From Thiobacter sp. AK1 (GTDB lineage Bacteria; Pseudomonadota; Gammaproteobacteria; Burkholderiales; Thiobacteraceae), in the NCBI RefSeq assembly GCF_039822265.1, contig NZ_JBAJEX010000007.1, forward strand, positions 1 through 64,000: 64,000 nt of DNA. Reading direction: 5' to 3'. The notes under the pieces are model-generated. The model did not search any database, had not been told where the DNA came from, and saw nothing but the letters and a program-made list of their open reading frames with translations. The position numbers were made by a program, and so were the translations under genes. Of this stretch, positions 52,141 through 62,750 are shown in pieces (the first letter of the stretch is position 1; every line of letters begins with the position of its first letter).

Positions 52141-52773
52141 ATGCGCACCCGACCCCTGAAACGCTATTTCGTCACCGGCCTGCTCATCTGGGTACCCCTG
52201 GTCATCACCGTATGGGTGATCAGCTTCCTCATCGGCACCTTGGATGGTGTGCTAGACCTGCTGCCGGAACGCTACCGGCCCGATGCCTGGCTGGGCACAC
52301 ATATTCCGGGCCTGGGCGCCATCGTCGTGCTCGCAGTGATTTTGCTTACGGGCATGGTCACCGCCAACTATTTCGGTCGCCAGCTGCTTGCCCTATGGGA
52401 GAACCTGCTGGCACGCATCCCGGTGGTGAAATCCATCTACAGCAGCGTCAAGCAGGTGAGCGACACCCTGTTCTCAGGCCAGGGCGAAGCCTTCCGCAAG
52501 GTGCTGCTGGTACGCTATCCCCACCCCGACGCCTGGTCGCTCGCCTTCCAAACCAACGTCCCGGCGCAAGTGCGTGCGGCCCTGGGGGAAGACTACGTGG
52601 GAGTGTTCATTCCCACCACGCCCAGTCCGGTGAACGGCTTCTACTTCTACGTGAGAAAGAGCGAAACCTGCGACGTGTCCATCAGCGTGGATCTTGCGCT
52701 CAAGTACATCGTCTCCATGGGGGCCGTGGCCACCCCTACGCGGGAGAAAGCCGCCACCTATCCCGGCAACTGA
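52141..52773 (+). CDS. DUF502-family membrane protein
   Basis: The 210-aa product has two N-terminal hydrophobic segments (YFVTGLLIWVPLVITVWVISFLIG and LGAIVVLAVILLTGMVTANYFG in part) and a soluble C-terminal domain typical of DUF502 (ARIPVVKSIYSSVKQV, then FIPTTPSPVNGFYF). Function is unknown. It lies in the conserved fmdB-DUF502-aspS order. Its ATG has no Shine-Dalgarno sequence because the fmdB terminator ends 3 bp before it; it may be read by a leaderless or read-through mRNA. Confidence 0.88.
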   Translation: MRTRPLKRYFVTGLLIWVPLVITVWVISFLIGTLDGVLDLLPERYRPDAWLGTHIPGLGAIVVLAVILLTGMVTANYFGRQLLALWENLLARIPVVKSIYSSVKQVSDTLFSGQGEAFRKVLLVRYPHPDAWSLAFQTNVPAQVRAALGEDYVGVFIPTTPSPVNGFYFYVRKSETCDVSISVDLALKYIVSMGAVATPTREKAATYPGN

Positions 52774-52827
52774 GGCCGGCGCGACCCCAGCACTTCGCTG
52801 CCGACTTTTACTGGTACGGAAAGACGC

Positions 52828-52833
52828 TATACT
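52828..52833 (+). promoter_or_regulatory. -10 element of the fadL-like gene
   Basis: TATACT lies 28 bp upstream of the ATG at 52861. A T-rich run (CTTTTAC) sits at about -35. GGAG precedes the start codon. Confidence 0.4.
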
Positions 52834-52860
52834 TCCGGCCTTTTTGTGCCCGGAGTTTCC

Positions 52861-54213
52861 ATGCGTGCTTTCTCGCTTCCCAAAAACCGCGCCCTGCATC
52901 TCCTATCTCCCCTCCTGAGCGCATGGCTGCTGAGCGGGGCCGCCCCCGCTTGCGCCACGAATGGCATGAACATGGAAGGCTACGGTGCCGTGGCCACAGG
53001 GCTGGGCGGCGCCTCCCAGGCCTACGACAACGGTACCGCGGCGATGATGAACAACCCCGCCACGCTCGCCCTGATGCACGAGGAGCATCGGGCGGATCTC
53101 GCCTATGGTTTCCTCGGCCCGACGGTGGAGGCCCGCCATGGTGGCCTGTCGGCCCGCTCCAAGGCGGATGCCTTTTCCATGCCGGCCTTCGGCTGGATGA
53201 AAAAGCGCGGCGCGCTGGCCCTAGGCTTCGGCGTCTACGGCCAGGGCGGCATGGGTACGGAATACGGCGGCGATACCTTCATGAGCGCCGGCAGCGGGCT
53301 CACCACCCGCAGCGAGCTGTCGGTGGGCCGGGTGATCTTTCCCCTGGCCTACACCGTCTCGCCCAAGCTTGCCCTCGGCGCCACCCTGGATTTCGTGTGG
53401 ATGGGTCTGGATCTGCAAATGGCCATGAACGGCAACCAAATGCAGGCCATGGGCTCCCTTGGCCAAGGCAGCGTGGCTGGCGCCCTCGCCTCGTCGCTGG
53501 GAAGCCTTGGTCCAAACGACGTGGCCTATTTCAACTTCTCCAATGACAATCGCTTCACCGGCCAGGCGCGTGGCTATGGAGTAGGAGGCAAGCTGGGCCT
53601 GGTGTATGAACTCGCGCCGCGGCTCAAGCTCGGTGCGAGCTGGCACAGCCAGACCGCAGTGTCGGACATGACCTCGAACCGGGCGGAGATCCGCCTGATC
53701 AATACCAGTGGCACCACGACCCTGCCCGGCAAGATTCGCATCCATGATTTTCAGTGGCCCGAAACCTTGAGCGTGGGGCTGGCCTGGCAGCCGCGCCCCG
53801 ACTGGCTACTGGTGGCCGACTGGAAGCGTTTGCAATGGGCGCGGGTGATGAAGGATTTCCGCATGCGCTTCGAAGCCGACGCGGGCGGCGATCTGGAGCT
53901 TACCCTCAACCAAAATTGGAAAAACCAAAACGTGTGGATGCTCGGCGCAGCCTGGCAGAGGACGCCACACTGGACCCTGCGTGCGGGAGTCAACCTCGCG
54001 GCCAATCCAGTGCCGGACGCCCTCATGCATCCGCTGTTTCCCGCCATCGTGCGCAATCACGCCACGCTGGGCGTCGGCTACGCCATCGACCGGGCGCAGA
54101 CTCTCGATTTCGGGCTGGCCCATGGCTTTAGCGTCGAAGCCACCAATGCCGCCGGCGTCACCGTGAATCATCGCCAGACCAATTGGCAGTTGATGTACGG
54201 TCGCCGCTATTGA
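52861..54213 (+). CDS. FadL/OmpP1/TodX-family outer-membrane transport protein
   Basis: The 450-aa product is an outer-membrane beta-barrel for hydrophobic compounds. A signal peptide ([19 protein letters not shown]) is followed by the FadL N-terminal plug [18 protein letters not shown] and the [10 protein letters not shown] motif. The barrel ends in an aromatic strand ([10 protein letters not shown]). Family members carry fatty acids or aromatic hydrocarbons. It stands between DUF502 and aspS, which are usually neighbours. An upstream GTG extension was not used. Confidence 0.88.
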   Translation: MRAFSLPKNRALHLLSPLLSAWLLSGAAPACATNGMNMEGYGAVATGLGGASQAYDNGTAAMMNNPATLALMHEEHRADLAYGFLGPTVEARHGGLSARSKADAFSMPAFGWMKKRGALALGFGVYGQGGMGTEYGGDTFMSAGSGLTTRSELSVGRVIFPLAYTVSPKLALGATLDFVWMGLDLQMAMNGNQMQAMGSLGQGSVAGALASSLGSLGPNDVAYFNFSNDNRFTGQARGYGVGGKLGLVYELAPRLKLGASWHSQTAVSDMTSNRAEIRLINTSGTTTLPGKIRIHDFQWPETLSVGLAWQPRPDWLLVADWKRLQWARVMKDFRMRFEADAGGDLELTLNQNWKNQNVWMLGAAWQRTPHWTLRAGVNLAANPVPDALMHPLFPAIVRNHATLGVGYAIDRAQTLDFGLAHGFSVEATNAAGVTVNHRQTNWQLMYGRRY

Positions 54214-54237
54214 CGGGCCCCGGCCAAGGGGTTTCGG

Positions 54238-54243
54238 TATAAT
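54238..54243 (+). promoter_or_regulatory. -10 element of the aspS promoter
   Basis: TATAAT lies 50 bp before the aspS ATG in the short gap after the fadL-like gene. The -35 element is unclear, since TTGACG lies too far upstream (22 bases). Confidence 0.4.
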
Positions 54244-54292
54244 TTGCGGTTTTTCGCCGCGCCATTTGCGCAGCACCTCGAGGAAGCCCCCC

Positions 54293-56086
54293 ATGCGTAC
54301 TCATTACTGCGGCCACGTCAATCTCGACCACCTAGATCAGACCGTCACCCTGTGCGGCTGGGCCCATCGTCGGCGCGATCACGGCGGCGTGATCTTCATC
54401 GACCTACGCGACCGCGAGGGCCTGGTGCAGGTGGTATGCGACCCTGCCCAAAGCGGTGCCGAGCCGGATACCTTCGCCATTGCGGAAAAGGTCCGCAACG
54501 AATACGTGCTTCAGGTCACTGGCCGCGTGCGCCGGCGGCCGGAGGGTACGGTCAATCCCCATCTGCCCACGGGAGCGATCGAAGTGGTGGCAACACGGCT
54601 TGCCATCCTCAATCCCTGCGCGCCGCTGCCCTTCCAGCTGGACGAGGAACCATCGGAGAACGTGCGCCTCACCTACCGCTATCTGGATCTACGGCGTGAG
54701 CCCATGCAGAAGAATCTGCTGCTGCGCTACCGCGTGGCCAGGGCCATGCGCGACTACCTGGACCGTCATGGCTTCGTGGAAATCGAGACGCCCATGCTGA
54801 CGCGCTCCACGCCGGAGGGTGCGCGTGACTACCTGGTGCCCGCGCGCCTGCACCCGGGCATGTTCTATGCGCTACCCCAGTCGCCGCAGTTGTTCAAGCA
54901 GCTGCTCATGGTGTCGGGTTTCGAGCGCTACTTCCAAATCACCAAGTGCTTTCGCGACGAGGACCTGCGTGCCGACCGCCAGCCCGAATTCACCCAGGTG
55001 GACCTGGAAATGTCCTTCGTGGAAGAGGAAGACGTGATGCAGCTAGTCGAAGGCATGATCCGCGAAACTTTCCAGCGCGTGCTCGGCGTGGAATTGGCCA
55101 ATCCCTTCCCGCGTCTGTCCTGGCAAGAAGCCATGAGCCGCTACGGTTCGGACAAGCCGGATCTGCGCGTGCCCCTGGAGCTCACCGAGCTCACGGACGT
55201 GATGAAGAACGTGGAATTCAAGGTATTCGCGGGGCCAGCCAACATGCTGGGAGGGCGCGTCGCGGCGCTAAACGTCCCGGGCGGCGCGGACAAGCTCTCC
55301 CGCAGCGAGATCGATGCCGCCACGGAGTTCGTGAAGATCTACGGCGCCAAGGGCCTGGCCTGGATCAAGGTCAACGATAAGGCCAAGGGTCGCGAGGGGC
55401 TGCAGTCGCCGATCGTGAAAAACCTGCACGATGCAGCACTCGCCGCCATCTTGGAACGCACCGGCGCGCAAGACGGTGATCTAATCTTCTTCGGCGCCGA
55501 CAAGGCCAAGATCGTGAACGACGCGCTGGGTGCGCTGCGTACCAAGCTGGGCCACGAGAAGGGCTATGCCAGCAACGCATGGAAGCCCCTCTGGGTGGTG
55601 GATTTCCCGGCGTTCGAATACGACGAGGAGGAAAAGCGCTGGGTCGCTCTGCACCATCCTTTCACCGCGCCCAAACCCGGCCACGAGGACCGCCTGGCCA
55701 GCGATCCTGGCAGCTGCCTGTCGCGCGCCTACGACATGGTGTTGAACGGCTGGGAAGTGGGCGGCGGCTCGATCCGCATCCACCGCGAGGACATTCAGGA
55801 GAAGGTATTCGCCGCGCTGGGCATCGGCATCGAGGAGCGACGCAACAAGTTCGGCTTTTTGCTGGACGCGCTGCAATACGGCGCCCCGCCCCATGGGGGA
55901 TTGGCCTTTGGCCTGGACCGGCTGGTGGCCATCATGGCCGGCGCAGAGTCCATCCGCGACGTGATCGCCTTCCCCAAGACGCAGAAGGGCAACGACCTGA
56001 TGACCCAGGCGCCCAACACCGTGGACGAAAAACAGCTGCGCGAGCTGAACATCCGCCTGCGTCAGGTGGACACGAAAAGCGCCTGA
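54293..56086 (+). CDS. aspS: aspartyl-tRNA synthetase
   Basis: The 597-aa product is a bacterial-type class II AspRS with the N-terminal OB fold ([27 protein letters not shown] in part), motif 2 in [16 protein letters not shown], the GAD domain insertion in the middle, and motif 3 [13 protein letters not shown] near the end. It charges tRNA-Asp; whether it also charges tRNA-Asn cannot be told by eye. GAGGAAG precedes the ATG. Confidence 0.97.
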   Translation: MRTHYCGHVNLDHLDQTVTLCGWAHRRRDHGGVIFIDLRDREGLVQVVCDPAQSGAEPDTFAIAEKVRNEYVLQVTGRVRRRPEGTVNPHLPTGAIEVVATRLAILNPCAPLPFQLDEEPSENVRLTYRYLDLRREPMQKNLLLRYRVARAMRDYLDRHGFVEIETPMLTRSTPEGARDYLVPARLHPGMFYALPQSPQLFKQLLMVSGFERYFQITKCFRDEDLRADRQPEFTQVDLEMSFVEEEDVMQLVEGMIRETFQRVLGVELANPFPRLSWQEAMSRYGSDKPDLRVPLELTELTDVMKNVEFKVFAGPANMLGGRVAALNVPGGADKLSRSEIDAATEFVKIYGAKGLAWIKVNDKAKGREGLQSPIVKNLHDAALAAILERTGAQDGDLIFFGADKAKIVNDALGALRTKLGHEKGYASNAWKPLWVVDFPAFEYDEEEKRWVALHHPFTAPKPGHEDRLASDPGSCLSRAYDMVLNGWEVGGGSIRIHREDIQEKVFAALGIGIEERRNKFGFLLDALQYGAPPHGGLAFGLDRLVAIMAGAESIRDVIAFPKTQKGNDLMTQAPNTVDEKQLRELNIRLRQVDTKSA

Positions 56087-56103
56087 ACGCCCGGTACATC
56101 AGG

Positions 56104-56118
56104 TTCCCGGCTCGGGAA
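56104..56118 (+). terminator. short hairpin after aspS
   Basis: TTCCCG-GCT-CGGGAA forms a perfect 6-bp stem with a 3-base loop, 18 bp after the aspS stop, followed by GATCGTTT. It is at best a weak terminator. Confidence 0.3.
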
Positions 56119-56164
56119 GATCGTTTGTGAGCGCGTCCCGGCCTTGGAAGTGAAGGGCCCAAGT

Positions 56165-56479
56165 ATGGAATGGTTCTACCTGTTCGCCGCCGGCATCTTC
56201 GAAATCGTCTGGGCCGTGAGCCAGAAATACTCAGAAGGCTTCACCCGCGCGCTGCCCACCGGGATTACCCTGGTCACCGCCAGCGCGAGCTTCGTCCTCC
56301 TCGGCCTGGCGATGAAGCAGTTACACCTGGGCACGGCCTATGCCGTGTGGACCGGCATCGGCATCGTCGGTACTGCGCTTTTGGGCATTCTGCTCTTCCA
56401 TGAACCCGCCACCCCCCTGCGCCTGCTGTTCATCGGCCTCATCCTGATTGGTATCATCGGCCTCAAGCTGTCCTACTGA
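56165..56479 (+). CDS. SMR-family exporter, SugE/Gdx type
   Basis: The 104-aa product has four helices and the SugE/Gdx layout. The essential glutamate lies in AGIFEIVWAVSQKYSEGF. SugE/Gdx proteins export guanidinium in exchange for protons; quaternary ammonium export is the alternative. The start gives MEWFYLF; upstream in-frame codons were not used. No guanidine riboswitch motif could be recognised in the 78-bp leader. The gene lies between aspS and nudB. Confidence 0.88.
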   Translation: MEWFYLFAAGIFEIVWAVSQKYSEGFTRALPTGITLVTASASFVLLGLAMKQLHLGTAYAVWTGIGIVGTALLGILLFHEPATPLRLLFIGLILIGIIGLKLSY

Positions 56480-56485
56480 CCTGCC

Positions 56486-56926
56486 GTGAACCCAAACTAC
56501 AAGCTCCCGGAGTCCGTGCTGGTCGTCATCCACACCCGCGACGGCCAGGTGCTGCTGCTGGAACGTGCCGACCATCCCGGCTACTGGCAGTCCGTCACTG
56601 GCAGCCGCAATCCTGGCGAGTCTCTGCGCCAGACAGCGGTGCGTGAGGTGGCCGAGGAAACCGGGCTGGATGCCAGTCGCTATCCCCTCACCGACTGGAA
56701 CCTGGAAAACGTGTATGAAATCTATCCCGAGTGGCGGCACCGTTATGCCCCAGGTATAACCCACAACACCGAGCACGTGTTCGGCCTGGAGCTGCCGCAA
56801 CCCCTGCCAGTGCGTGTGTCGGCGCGGGAACACCTGGGCTATCAGTGGTTGCCCTGGCAGCAAGCGGCGCAGAAATGCTTCTCGCCGAGCAATGCGGAAG
56901 CCATCCGCCGGCTGTCGCAACGCTAG
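56486..56926 (+). CDS. nudB: dihydroneopterin triphosphate pyrophosphatase NudB
   Basis: The 146-aa product is a Nudix hydrolase with the box G-x5-E-x7-REVAEETGL (GSRNPGESLRQTAVREVAEE). The N-terminal KLPESVLVVIHT and the SVTGS segment match NudB, which removes pyrophosphate from dihydroneopterin triphosphate, the product of FolE2. It starts with GTG 6 bp after the SMR gene. The aspS-nudB order is common in betaproteobacteria. Confidence 0.9.
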   Translation: MNPNYKLPESVLVVIHTRDGQVLLLERADHPGYWQSVTGSRNPGESLRQTAVREVAEETGLDASRYPLTDWNLENVYEIYPEWRHRYAPGITHNTEHVFGLELPQPLPVRVSAREHLGYQWLPWQQAAQKCFSPSNAEAIRRLSQR

Positions 56927-56930
56927 CATC

Positions 56931-57680
56931 ATGTCGGACATCATCCACATCACCACCTACAACATCCACAAAGGCTTCTCCCAGTTCAATGCGCGCATGG
57001 TGCTGCACGAGTTGAAGGAAGAGCTGCGCCGCGTGCACACCGACATCGCCTTCCTGCAAGAGGTCTTGGGCGAGCACCGCGCCTATGCCGAGCGCCACAA
57101 CTGGCCCACGCCCTCCCAATACGAATACCTAGCCGATTCCGTCTGGCCGGAATACGCCTACGGCAAGAATGCGGTCTATTCGGAAGGGCACCACGGCAAC
57201 GCCATCCTGTCGCGCTTTGCCATCCTCAACTGGGAGAACATCGACATTTCGGCCCATCCCCTGGAGCGCCGGGGGTTGCTCCACTGCGAGATCGCCGTGC
57301 CGGGCTGGACGGAGCCGCTATATTGCGTCAACGTCCACCTGGGACTAGGCCAGCGTGGCCGCAACAAGCAGCTGGCGGTCATCCGTGACCGCATCCAAGC
57401 CGTGGTACCGCCACATGCGCCCCTCATCATCGCCGGCGACTTCAACGACTGGCGCGGCACCGCAGGGGAATTCCTGGCGCGCACCCTACACGTGCAGGAA
57501 GTGTTCGAACATCTGCACGGCGCGCCGGCACGCAGCTACCCCGCCTCCCTGCCCCTCTTGCGTTTGGATCGCATCTATTTCCGCGGCCTGAAGGTGAAAG
57601 GTGCGCAGGTCTATCATGGCCGTCCCTGGTCGCGCATTTCCGACCACGCCGTGCTCACCGCGGCCATGAGCCGCGCCTGA
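56931..57680 (+). CDS. endonuclease/exonuclease/phosphatase family protein
   Basis: The 249-aa product has the EEP fold: TTYNIHKGFSQFN, FLQEV with the metal-binding glutamate, VNVHLGLGQRGR, GDFNDWRG and SDHAVLTA at the end. Such genes commonly precede clsB, and a role in phospholipid or nucleic-acid phosphodiester cleavage is possible. The ATG is 4 bp after nudB; a longer frame inside nudB is rejected. Confidence 0.9.
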   Translation: MSDIIHITTYNIHKGFSQFNARMVLHELKEELRRVHTDIAFLQEVLGEHRAYAERHNWPTPSQYEYLADSVWPEYAYGKNAVYSEGHHGNAILSRFAILNWENIDISAHPLERRGLLHCEIAVPGWTEPLYCVNVHLGLGQRGRNKQLAVIRDRIQAVVPPHAPLIIAGDFNDWRGTAGEFLARTLHVQEVFEHLHGAPARSYPASLPLLRLDRIYFRGLKVKGAQVYHGRPWSRISDHAVLTAAMSRA

Positions 57681-57702
57681 TGGCCGCACCCCGGCGCCAC
57701 CG

Positions 57703-58902
57703 ATGAAGCGCTTCGTCGCCGGCAACCGCCTCACCCTGCTGAAAAACGGCACCGCATACTTCCCGGCGCTGGACGCCGCGCTGGATGCGGCGCGTGAACA
57801 CGCCTACCTGGAGACCTACATCTACCGCGACGACGCCGCGGGGCGACGCATCGCCGCCGCCCTGATGCGCGCGGCGCGCCGCGGCGTGGCCACGCATCTC
57901 ATGCTAGATGGTTTCGGGTCGAAACCGCTCCCCATCGCCCTGCTCAATGAAATGCGCGCCGCCGGCGTGCAGGTGCTCATCTATCGTCCCGAGGCGAGCC
58001 CCTGGCGTCTGCGCCGCCACCGCCTGCGGCGGCTGCACCGCAAGCTCGCCGTGGTGGACGGCGCCGTGGGTTTCGTGGGGGGCATCAACATCCTCGACGA
58101 TGCCGATCCCGCCGACGGCCCGCCCCAATACGATTACGCGGTGGCGGTGGAAGGGCCGCTGGTGGGAGACATTCTGGCCGCCATGCGCAGCCTTTGGCAT
58201 CGGGTGGCTTTCACCCAGCTGCGTCATCTGCCGCGCCGGGACCGCGCCCCGGTGCCCACGCCGGAAGCCGCCGGCACGATACGTGCCCGCTTCCTGGTGC
58301 GCGACAATCTGCGCCACCGGCGCGACATCGAACGCGCCTACCTACGCGCCATCGGCAAGGCACGCGAAGAAATTCTGCTCGCCAACGCCTATTTCCTGCC
58401 CGGAACGCGCTTCCGCCATGCCCTACTGCGCGCCGCCGCACGCGGCGTGCGTGTGGTGCTGTTGGTGCAGGGCACCACCGATCATCCCTTCGTCAACTTC
58501 GCCGCCCAAGCCCTCCATGGCCGGTTACTCGAGGCAGGAGTGGAAATCCACGCTTACACCAAGAGCATGCTACACGCGAAGGTCGCGGTGATCGACGGCG
58601 TGTGGGCCACCGTGGGCTCCTCCAACATCGATCCCTTCAGCCTGGTGCTGTCACGGGAAGCAAACGTGGTGGTATACGACCGTGAGTTCAGCACCGCTTT
58701 GCGCGCCGACATGCTGGCGGAAATTGCCACCGGCGCGGTGCGCGTGACCATGGAGGACTGGGCCGCCGTACCCCTGTGGCGGCGGCTCGTCATGTGGCTG
58801 GCCTATGGCCTGGCGCGGATGATGATGGGCTGGGTCAACTACGCCCACAACGACCCGCCACCGATCAGCGCCGGGCCAGGATCCGCACCAAAAGGACGTT
58901 GA
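57703..58902 (+). CDS. clsB: cardiolipin synthase B
   Basis: The 399-aa product is a phospholipase D-superfamily enzyme with two HKD motifs: His112-Lys114-Asp119 (HRKLAVVD) and His291-Lys293-Asp298 (HAKVAVID), each followed by a GGxN or GSSNID segment. It lacks N-terminal membrane helices, like ClsB. It joins phosphatidylglycerol or phosphatidylethanolamine to cardiolipin. It follows the EEP gene by 22 bp. Confidence 0.92.
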   Translation: MKRFVAGNRLTLLKNGTAYFPALDAALDAAREHAYLETYIYRDDAAGRRIAAALMRAARRGVATHLMLDGFGSKPLPIALLNEMRAAGVQVLIYRPEASPWRLRRHRLRRLHRKLAVVDGAVGFVGGINILDDADPADGPPQYDYAVAVEGPLVGDILAAMRSLWHRVAFTQLRHLPRRDRAPVPTPEAAGTIRARFLVRDNLRHRRDIERAYLRAIGKAREEILLANAYFLPGTRFRHALLRAAARGVRVVLLVQGTTDHPFVNFAAQALHGRLLEAGVEIHAYTKSMLHAKVAVIDGVWATVGSSNIDPFSLVLSREANVVVYDREFSTALRADMLAEIATGAVRVTMEDWAAVPLWRRLVMWLAYGLARMMMGWVNYAHNDPPPISAGPGSAPKGR

Positions 58903-59059
58903 TCAAACCGAGGATGGAACCTGCCCAAAGCGCGGCCCATGGCCAGATGTCGGGGCCAAGCAGGCGGGTGATGGCCTGGCGGCTGAGAAAGCCCACCACC
59001 AGCGCCAGCAGGATCCAGGCGAAAAAGGCGATGGCCGCCTTGAGATGGGTGGATAACAT
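58865..59059 (-). CDS. 64-aa predicted two-helix membrane protein
   Basis: The product has two hydrophobic segments (AAIAFFAWILLALVVGFLS and PWAALWAGSILGLINVLLV) separated by a short loop, with an arginine-rich end. I do not recognise a family. The final 38 bp overlap clsB on the opposite strand. No clear ribosome binding site is seen, and a GTG four codons upstream is an alternative start. Confidence 0.5.
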   Translation of the reverse strand: MLSTHLKAAIAFFAWILLALVVGFLSRQAITRLLGPDIWPWAALWAGSILGLINVLLVRILARR

Positions 59060-59135
59060 GGCGTTGCGCACCAGGTTGTTATGGTTGTCTGTTCGCTATT
59101 GTCCCGGCGGCGAGCCGTGTTTTCAACCCAGATTT

Positions 59136-59273
59136 CAAGTACGTGACGCCTTGCGCCGTCCCCGCGCAAGCGGGGACCCGGGAAGACGGCTAGGACCCTT
59201 CTGGATGCCCGCTTTCGCGGGCATGACGGACCACTTATGGAGCCTGTCACCTACTTTTGTAACCCTCGATAAT
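59136..59273 (-). repeat. MITE-like element, inverted near-complete copy
   Basis: Read from the minus strand, the element begins at 59273. It shares 22 of 28 terminal bases with the complete copy (ends AAAAGTAGGTGACAGG), then CCCGCGAAAGCGGGCATCCAG and the second stem CCCCGCTTGCGCGGGG. The far end is a shortened AAGTACGTGACGCC. It lies between the 64-aa gene and the M42 peptidase gene. Confidence 0.7.
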
Positions 59274-59300
59274 GGCTAAGCCGGGTTCAACCCAAGGCCG

Positions 59301-60479
59301 CTATCGCTTTGGGCCTGCGTCGCTTTGGGTGAGCAGCGCATCGTATTTCGCCCGGATCGCCGCCAAGCGAGTGCGCACCTCACGCCAGGGGTCACACCAG
59401 GAAAGCCCCGGCTCCAACAAGGCGGCACACAAAAGGCGCATGCCCGCCACGTCGTCCCGATGCACGAACTCCGGCGCGGGGCCGAGGGGAGCCCGGCAGT
59501 CCGGCCCGCCTTGCAAGCCCTGGTTGTGGTAATTGCCCAGCGGCACCGCCAGGGCCAACGTGGGCAAGCCCCAGGCCACGGCGGCGGAGCCTTCGCAACT
59601 GCCGCCATCCATCAACCGGCGCTGATGCCGGCCCGGCAGGCGCTTGGCGGCAAGCTCGGCTACCACCTGGGTCGGACCGGCGGAGAAGGGCGTGCGGCGG
59701 TCGCCCAGCCGCACGATGGGCCCCTTGCCCAGTTCGGCACCCGGCAGAGTACGCGAAGCTTCTAGACTCACGGCCACCACGGGTCGCGCTGCGTTAGCCA
59801 GCCATCCCAGCTGGAGATGCGCCACGGTCCCCACCAGCCCCACCTCCTCGGCACGGGACAGCAGGCCTAGAAAGGGCGGACGGCGCCGCGCGCGAAAGGC
59901 CTCCAAGGCGGTGGCGAGCACGCAGAATACACCCACTAGGTCGTCCGCTGCGCGGGCGTACAGGCGCGCGCCGCTGCGCCAGACGGGTTTGCGGAAGCGG
60001 AACGCCCCATAGACCGTCTGCGCGCGAGGCCGCCACGCGGGCGTGTCGAGATGCACCTCGGCCGTGTCGATGGCAAGGCCGTGCTTACCCAGCCTGACCC
60101 GACGCAGCACGCCGGTGACCTCGCCGCCGGTGTCATCCGCGAGCCACACCGGTGCACCGGTGAGGTGGCGCGTGGGCGAGCCGCCATGCCAGCGCACCCG
60201 CAACACGCCGGGCGCCAGCCAACGCACGCCGTGGAAACCGGGATGATCCATGTGGGCGATGAACAAACGCACCGGCTCGCGACTACGCGTGGCGAGCAGG
60301 CGCTGGTAACCGGCAGGCGATGCCGCCCCCACCACCAGATTGCCCAGCGGATCGAGGAAGTGAGGCACCCCGGCTGCGCGCAACAGATCCTGGGCAAAGG
60401 CACGCACCCGCGCCTCGCGAAAGGGCGCGGTGGGTTGGGCCATGAGCGCCATCAGCAAATCGTGGTCATCAGGTGTCAT
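59301..60479 (-). CDS. M42-like zinc aminopeptidase
   Basis: The 392-aa product resembles the M42/M20 clan of cocatalytic metallopeptidases. Likely metal ligands are His76/Asp78 (AHMDHPG), the aspartates in ARAADDLVG, the glutamates in [10 protein letters not shown], Glu in VSLEASR and the late YHNQG histidine. The inserted domain after LTGAPV is typical of M42. The protein is probably cytoplasmic. Its stop is 12 bp from no other gene; it starts 4 bp inside the end of the HerA-like gene. Confidence 0.82.
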   Translation of the reverse strand: MTPDDHDLLMALMAQPTAPFREARVRAFAQDLLRAAGVPHFLDPLGNLVVGAASPAGYQRLLATRSREPVRLFIAHMDHPGFHGVRWLAPGVLRVRWHGGSPTRHLTGAPVWLADDTGGEVTGVLRRVRLGKHGLAIDTAEVHLDTPAWRPRAQTVYGAFRFRKPVWRSGARLYARAADDLVGVFCVLATALEAFRARRRPPFLGLLSRAEEVGLVGTVAHLQLGWLANAARPVVAVSLEASRTLPGAELGKGPIVRLGDRRTPFSAGPTQVVAELAAKRLPGRHQRRLMDGGSCEGSAAVAWGLPTLALAVPLGNYHNQGLQGGPDCRAPLGPAPEFVHRDDVAGMRLLCAALLEPGLSWCDPWREVRTRLAAIRAKYDALLTQSDAGPKR

Positions 60480-61942
60480 CGCGATTTGCGTCCGAGAAGC
60501 GAGCCCAGCACGCCGCGCACGATCTCCCGGCCAATCTGGCTGCCGATGGCACGCGCCGCGCTCTTGGCCAGGGCCTCCACCACCCCCTGACGGCGGCCGC
60601 CGCCCAGCACCTCGCCCAGCACGCCGCCCAACTCTGGCGCTTTGGCGGCAGGGGGCGCTGCGGCCTGCTCCGCACGCGCCTTGAGCACTTCGTAGGCCGA
60701 TTCACGATCCACGCTCTGCTCGTACACCCCAGCGACGAGGGAGTGTTGCATCAACTGTTGGCGGGTCGCCGCGTCGATGGGCCCGATCCGTCCGTGCGGT
60801 GGCAGGATGAAGGCACGCTCGGTGACGGTGGGCCGACCTTTCTCGTCCAGGTTCGAGATGAGTGCCTCACCCACGGCCAGCTCGGTGATGGCACGTTCCG
60901 CGTCGAAGCGGGGATTCGGACGCATGGTGCTGGCGGCGGCCTTCACCGCTTTCTGGTCGCGCGGCGTGTAGGCGCGCAGCGCATGCTGGATGCGATTACC
61001 GAGCTGGCCCAGCACGCGCTCCGGAATGTCCAGTGGATTCTGGGTGACGAAGAACACGCCCACGCCTTTGGAGCGGATCAGCCGCACCACCTGTTCGATC
61101 TTGTCGAGCAGCGCCTCCGGGGCGTCCTCGAACAACAGATGCGCCTCGTCGAAAAAGAACACCAGGCGGGGCCTATCCGGGTCGCCCACTTCCGGCAGCT
61201 TCTCGAACAGCTCTGCCAGCAGCCACAACAGGAAGGTGGCATAAACCTTGGGCGCCTGCATCAGGCGCTCCGCGGCCAGGATGTTGACGATGCCGCGACC
61301 TTGGGCGTCGGTCTGCATGAGATCGGCCAGGTCGAGCGCCGGCTCGCCGAAAAATTGCGCCGCGCCTTGGGATTCCAAGCCCATGAGCGCCCGCTGGATG
61401 GCGCCGATGGAAGCCGCGGAGACGTTGCCAAATTGCGTGGTGAATTCGCGGGCATGTTCCCCCACGTACTGCACCATGGCGCGCAGGTCCTTGAGATCCA
61501 ACAGCAGTAGGCCGTTGTCGTCGGCGATCTTGAACACCAGGGTGAGCACCCCTGCCTGCGTCTCGTTTAGATTGAGCATGCGGCTTAAAAGCAGCGGGCC
61601 CATCTCGGAGACAGTGGCGCGCACGGGATGACCGAGTGCCCCGAACACGTCCCAGAAGGTGACGGGCGAGGCCTCGAAGGCCCACTCGCCCAGGCGGAGC
61701 ATATCGATGCGCGCCTGGATCGTGGGCGTGGGTTTTCCCGGCTGGCTGATGCCGGATAGGTCGCCCTTGATGTCGGACAGGAACACCGGCACGCCGATGC
61801 GACTGAAATTCTCCGCCAGCACCTGCAGGGTGACGGTCTTGCCGGTCCCAGTGGCGCCCGTGATGAGCCCATGGCGGTTGGCCATTCTAGGTAGGAGAAA
61901 AACCTCGCTTTCGCCTTTCGCGATGAGCATCGATTCGCTCAT
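60476..61942 (-). CDS. HerA/DUF853-family ATPase (YjgR-like)
   Basis: The 488-aa product has the HerA-FtsK-type ATPase core. Walker A is GATGTGKT (29-36), the following DIKGDLSG is a family mark, and Walker B is [12 protein letters not shown] near residue 270. [20 protein letters not shown] contains the arginine-finger region. The C-terminal tail is Ala/Gly-rich. The cellular function of YjgR is unknown. The ATG at 61942 excludes an upstream reading that crosses the divergent yebC. It overlaps the M42 gene by 4 bp. Confidence 0.9.
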   Translation of the reverse strand: MSESMLIAKGESEVFLLPRMANRHGLITGATGTGKTVTLQVLAENFSRIGVPVFLSDIKGDLSGISQPGKPTPTIQARIDMLRLGEWAFEASPVTFWDVFGALGHPVRATVSEMGPLLLSRMLNLNETQAGVLTLVFKIADDNGLLLLDLKDLRAMVQYVGEHAREFTTQFGNVSAASIGAIQRALMGLESQGAAQFFGEPALDLADLMQTDAQGRGIVNILAAERLMQAPKVYATFLLWLLAELFEKLPEVGDPDRPRLVFFFDEAHLLFEDAPEALLDKIEQVVRLIRSKGVGVFFVTQNPLDIPERVLGQLGNRIQHALRAYTPRDQKAVKAAASTMRPNPRFDAERAITELAVGEALISNLDEKGRPTVTERAFILPPHGRIGPIDAATRQQLMQHSLVAGVYEQSVDRESAYEVLKARAEQAAAPPAAKAPELGGVLGEVLGGGRRQGVVEALAKSAARAIGSQIGREIVRGVLGSLLGRKSR

Positions 61943-62017
61943 GAACCCCTCGAATCTCGATAAAAACAGCCCCCGATGGTACCATGTCGCCCATCGTGAA
62001 CGAGGAATACAGGCACC

Positions 62018-62740
62018 ATGGCAGGTCATTCCAAATGGGCAAACATCCAGCACCGCAAGGGTCGCCAAGACGCCCGGCGGGGCAAGATCTTCACCAAACT
62101 GATCAAGGAAATCACTGTAGCCGCGCGCCTGGGCGGAGGTGATCCCAACTTCAATCCCCGCTTGCGCTTGGCCATCGAGCGGGCGAAAGCCGAGAACATG
62201 CCCGCGGAAAACATCGAACGTGCCATCAAGCGCGGCACCGGCGAGCTGGAAGGGGTGAACTATGAGGAAGTGCGCTATGAGGGTTACGGTCCCGGCGGCG
62301 CAGCCGTGATCGTGGACTGCATGACCGACAACCGCACCCGCACCGTGGCCGATGTGCGCCATGCTTTCAGCAAGCATGGCGGCAACCTGGGCACGGATGG
62401 TTCGGTCGCCTTCCTGTTCAAGCACTGTGGGCAGATCGTGTTTCCCCCCGGCACCTCCGAAGATAAGGTGATGGAAGCCGCGATCGAGGCCGGCGCCGAA
62501 GACGTGATCAGCAACGACGATGGCAGCATCGAGGTCATCACCGCGCCCAACGATTTCGCGCAGGTGAAAGCGGCGCTTGAAAAAGCTGGGCTTACGCCCG
62601 CATTCGCCGAAATCACCTTCAAGCCCACCACGGAGACCGAACTCAAGGGCGAAGACGCGGTGAAGATGCAAAAGCTCCTCGATGCCCTGGAAAGTCTCGA
62701 CGACGTGCAGGAAGTCTATACCTCTGCGGTGATGGAGTGA
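62018..62740 (+). CDS. yebC: YebC/PmpR-family (TACO1-like) protein
   Basis: The 240-aa product matches YebC over its length: the start [24 protein letters not shown] in part, the [23 protein letters not shown] block, and a C-terminal acidic domain. Family members assist translation of proline stretches and are also described as regulators. GAGGAA precedes the ATG. It is 10 bp upstream of ruvC, a very common arrangement. Confidence 0.96.
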   Translation: MAGHSKWANIQHRKGRQDARRGKIFTKLIKEITVAARLGGGDPNFNPRLRLAIERAKAENMPAENIERAIKRGTGELEGVNYEEVRYEGYGPGGAAVIVDCMTDNRTRTVADVRHAFSKHGGNLGTDGSVAFLFKHCGQIVFPPGTSEDKVMEAAIEAGAEDVISNDDGSIEVITAPNDFAQVKAALEKAGLTPAFAEITFKPTTETELKGEDAVKMQKLLDALESLDDVQEVYTSAVME

Positions 62741-62750
62741 GCCACAGGCC

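Noticed and set aside
56087-56164. guanidine riboswitch before the SugE/Gdx gene
   Set aside because: I looked for ykkC and mini-ykkC elements. Only a plain 6-bp hairpin was found, without the conserved loop sequences.
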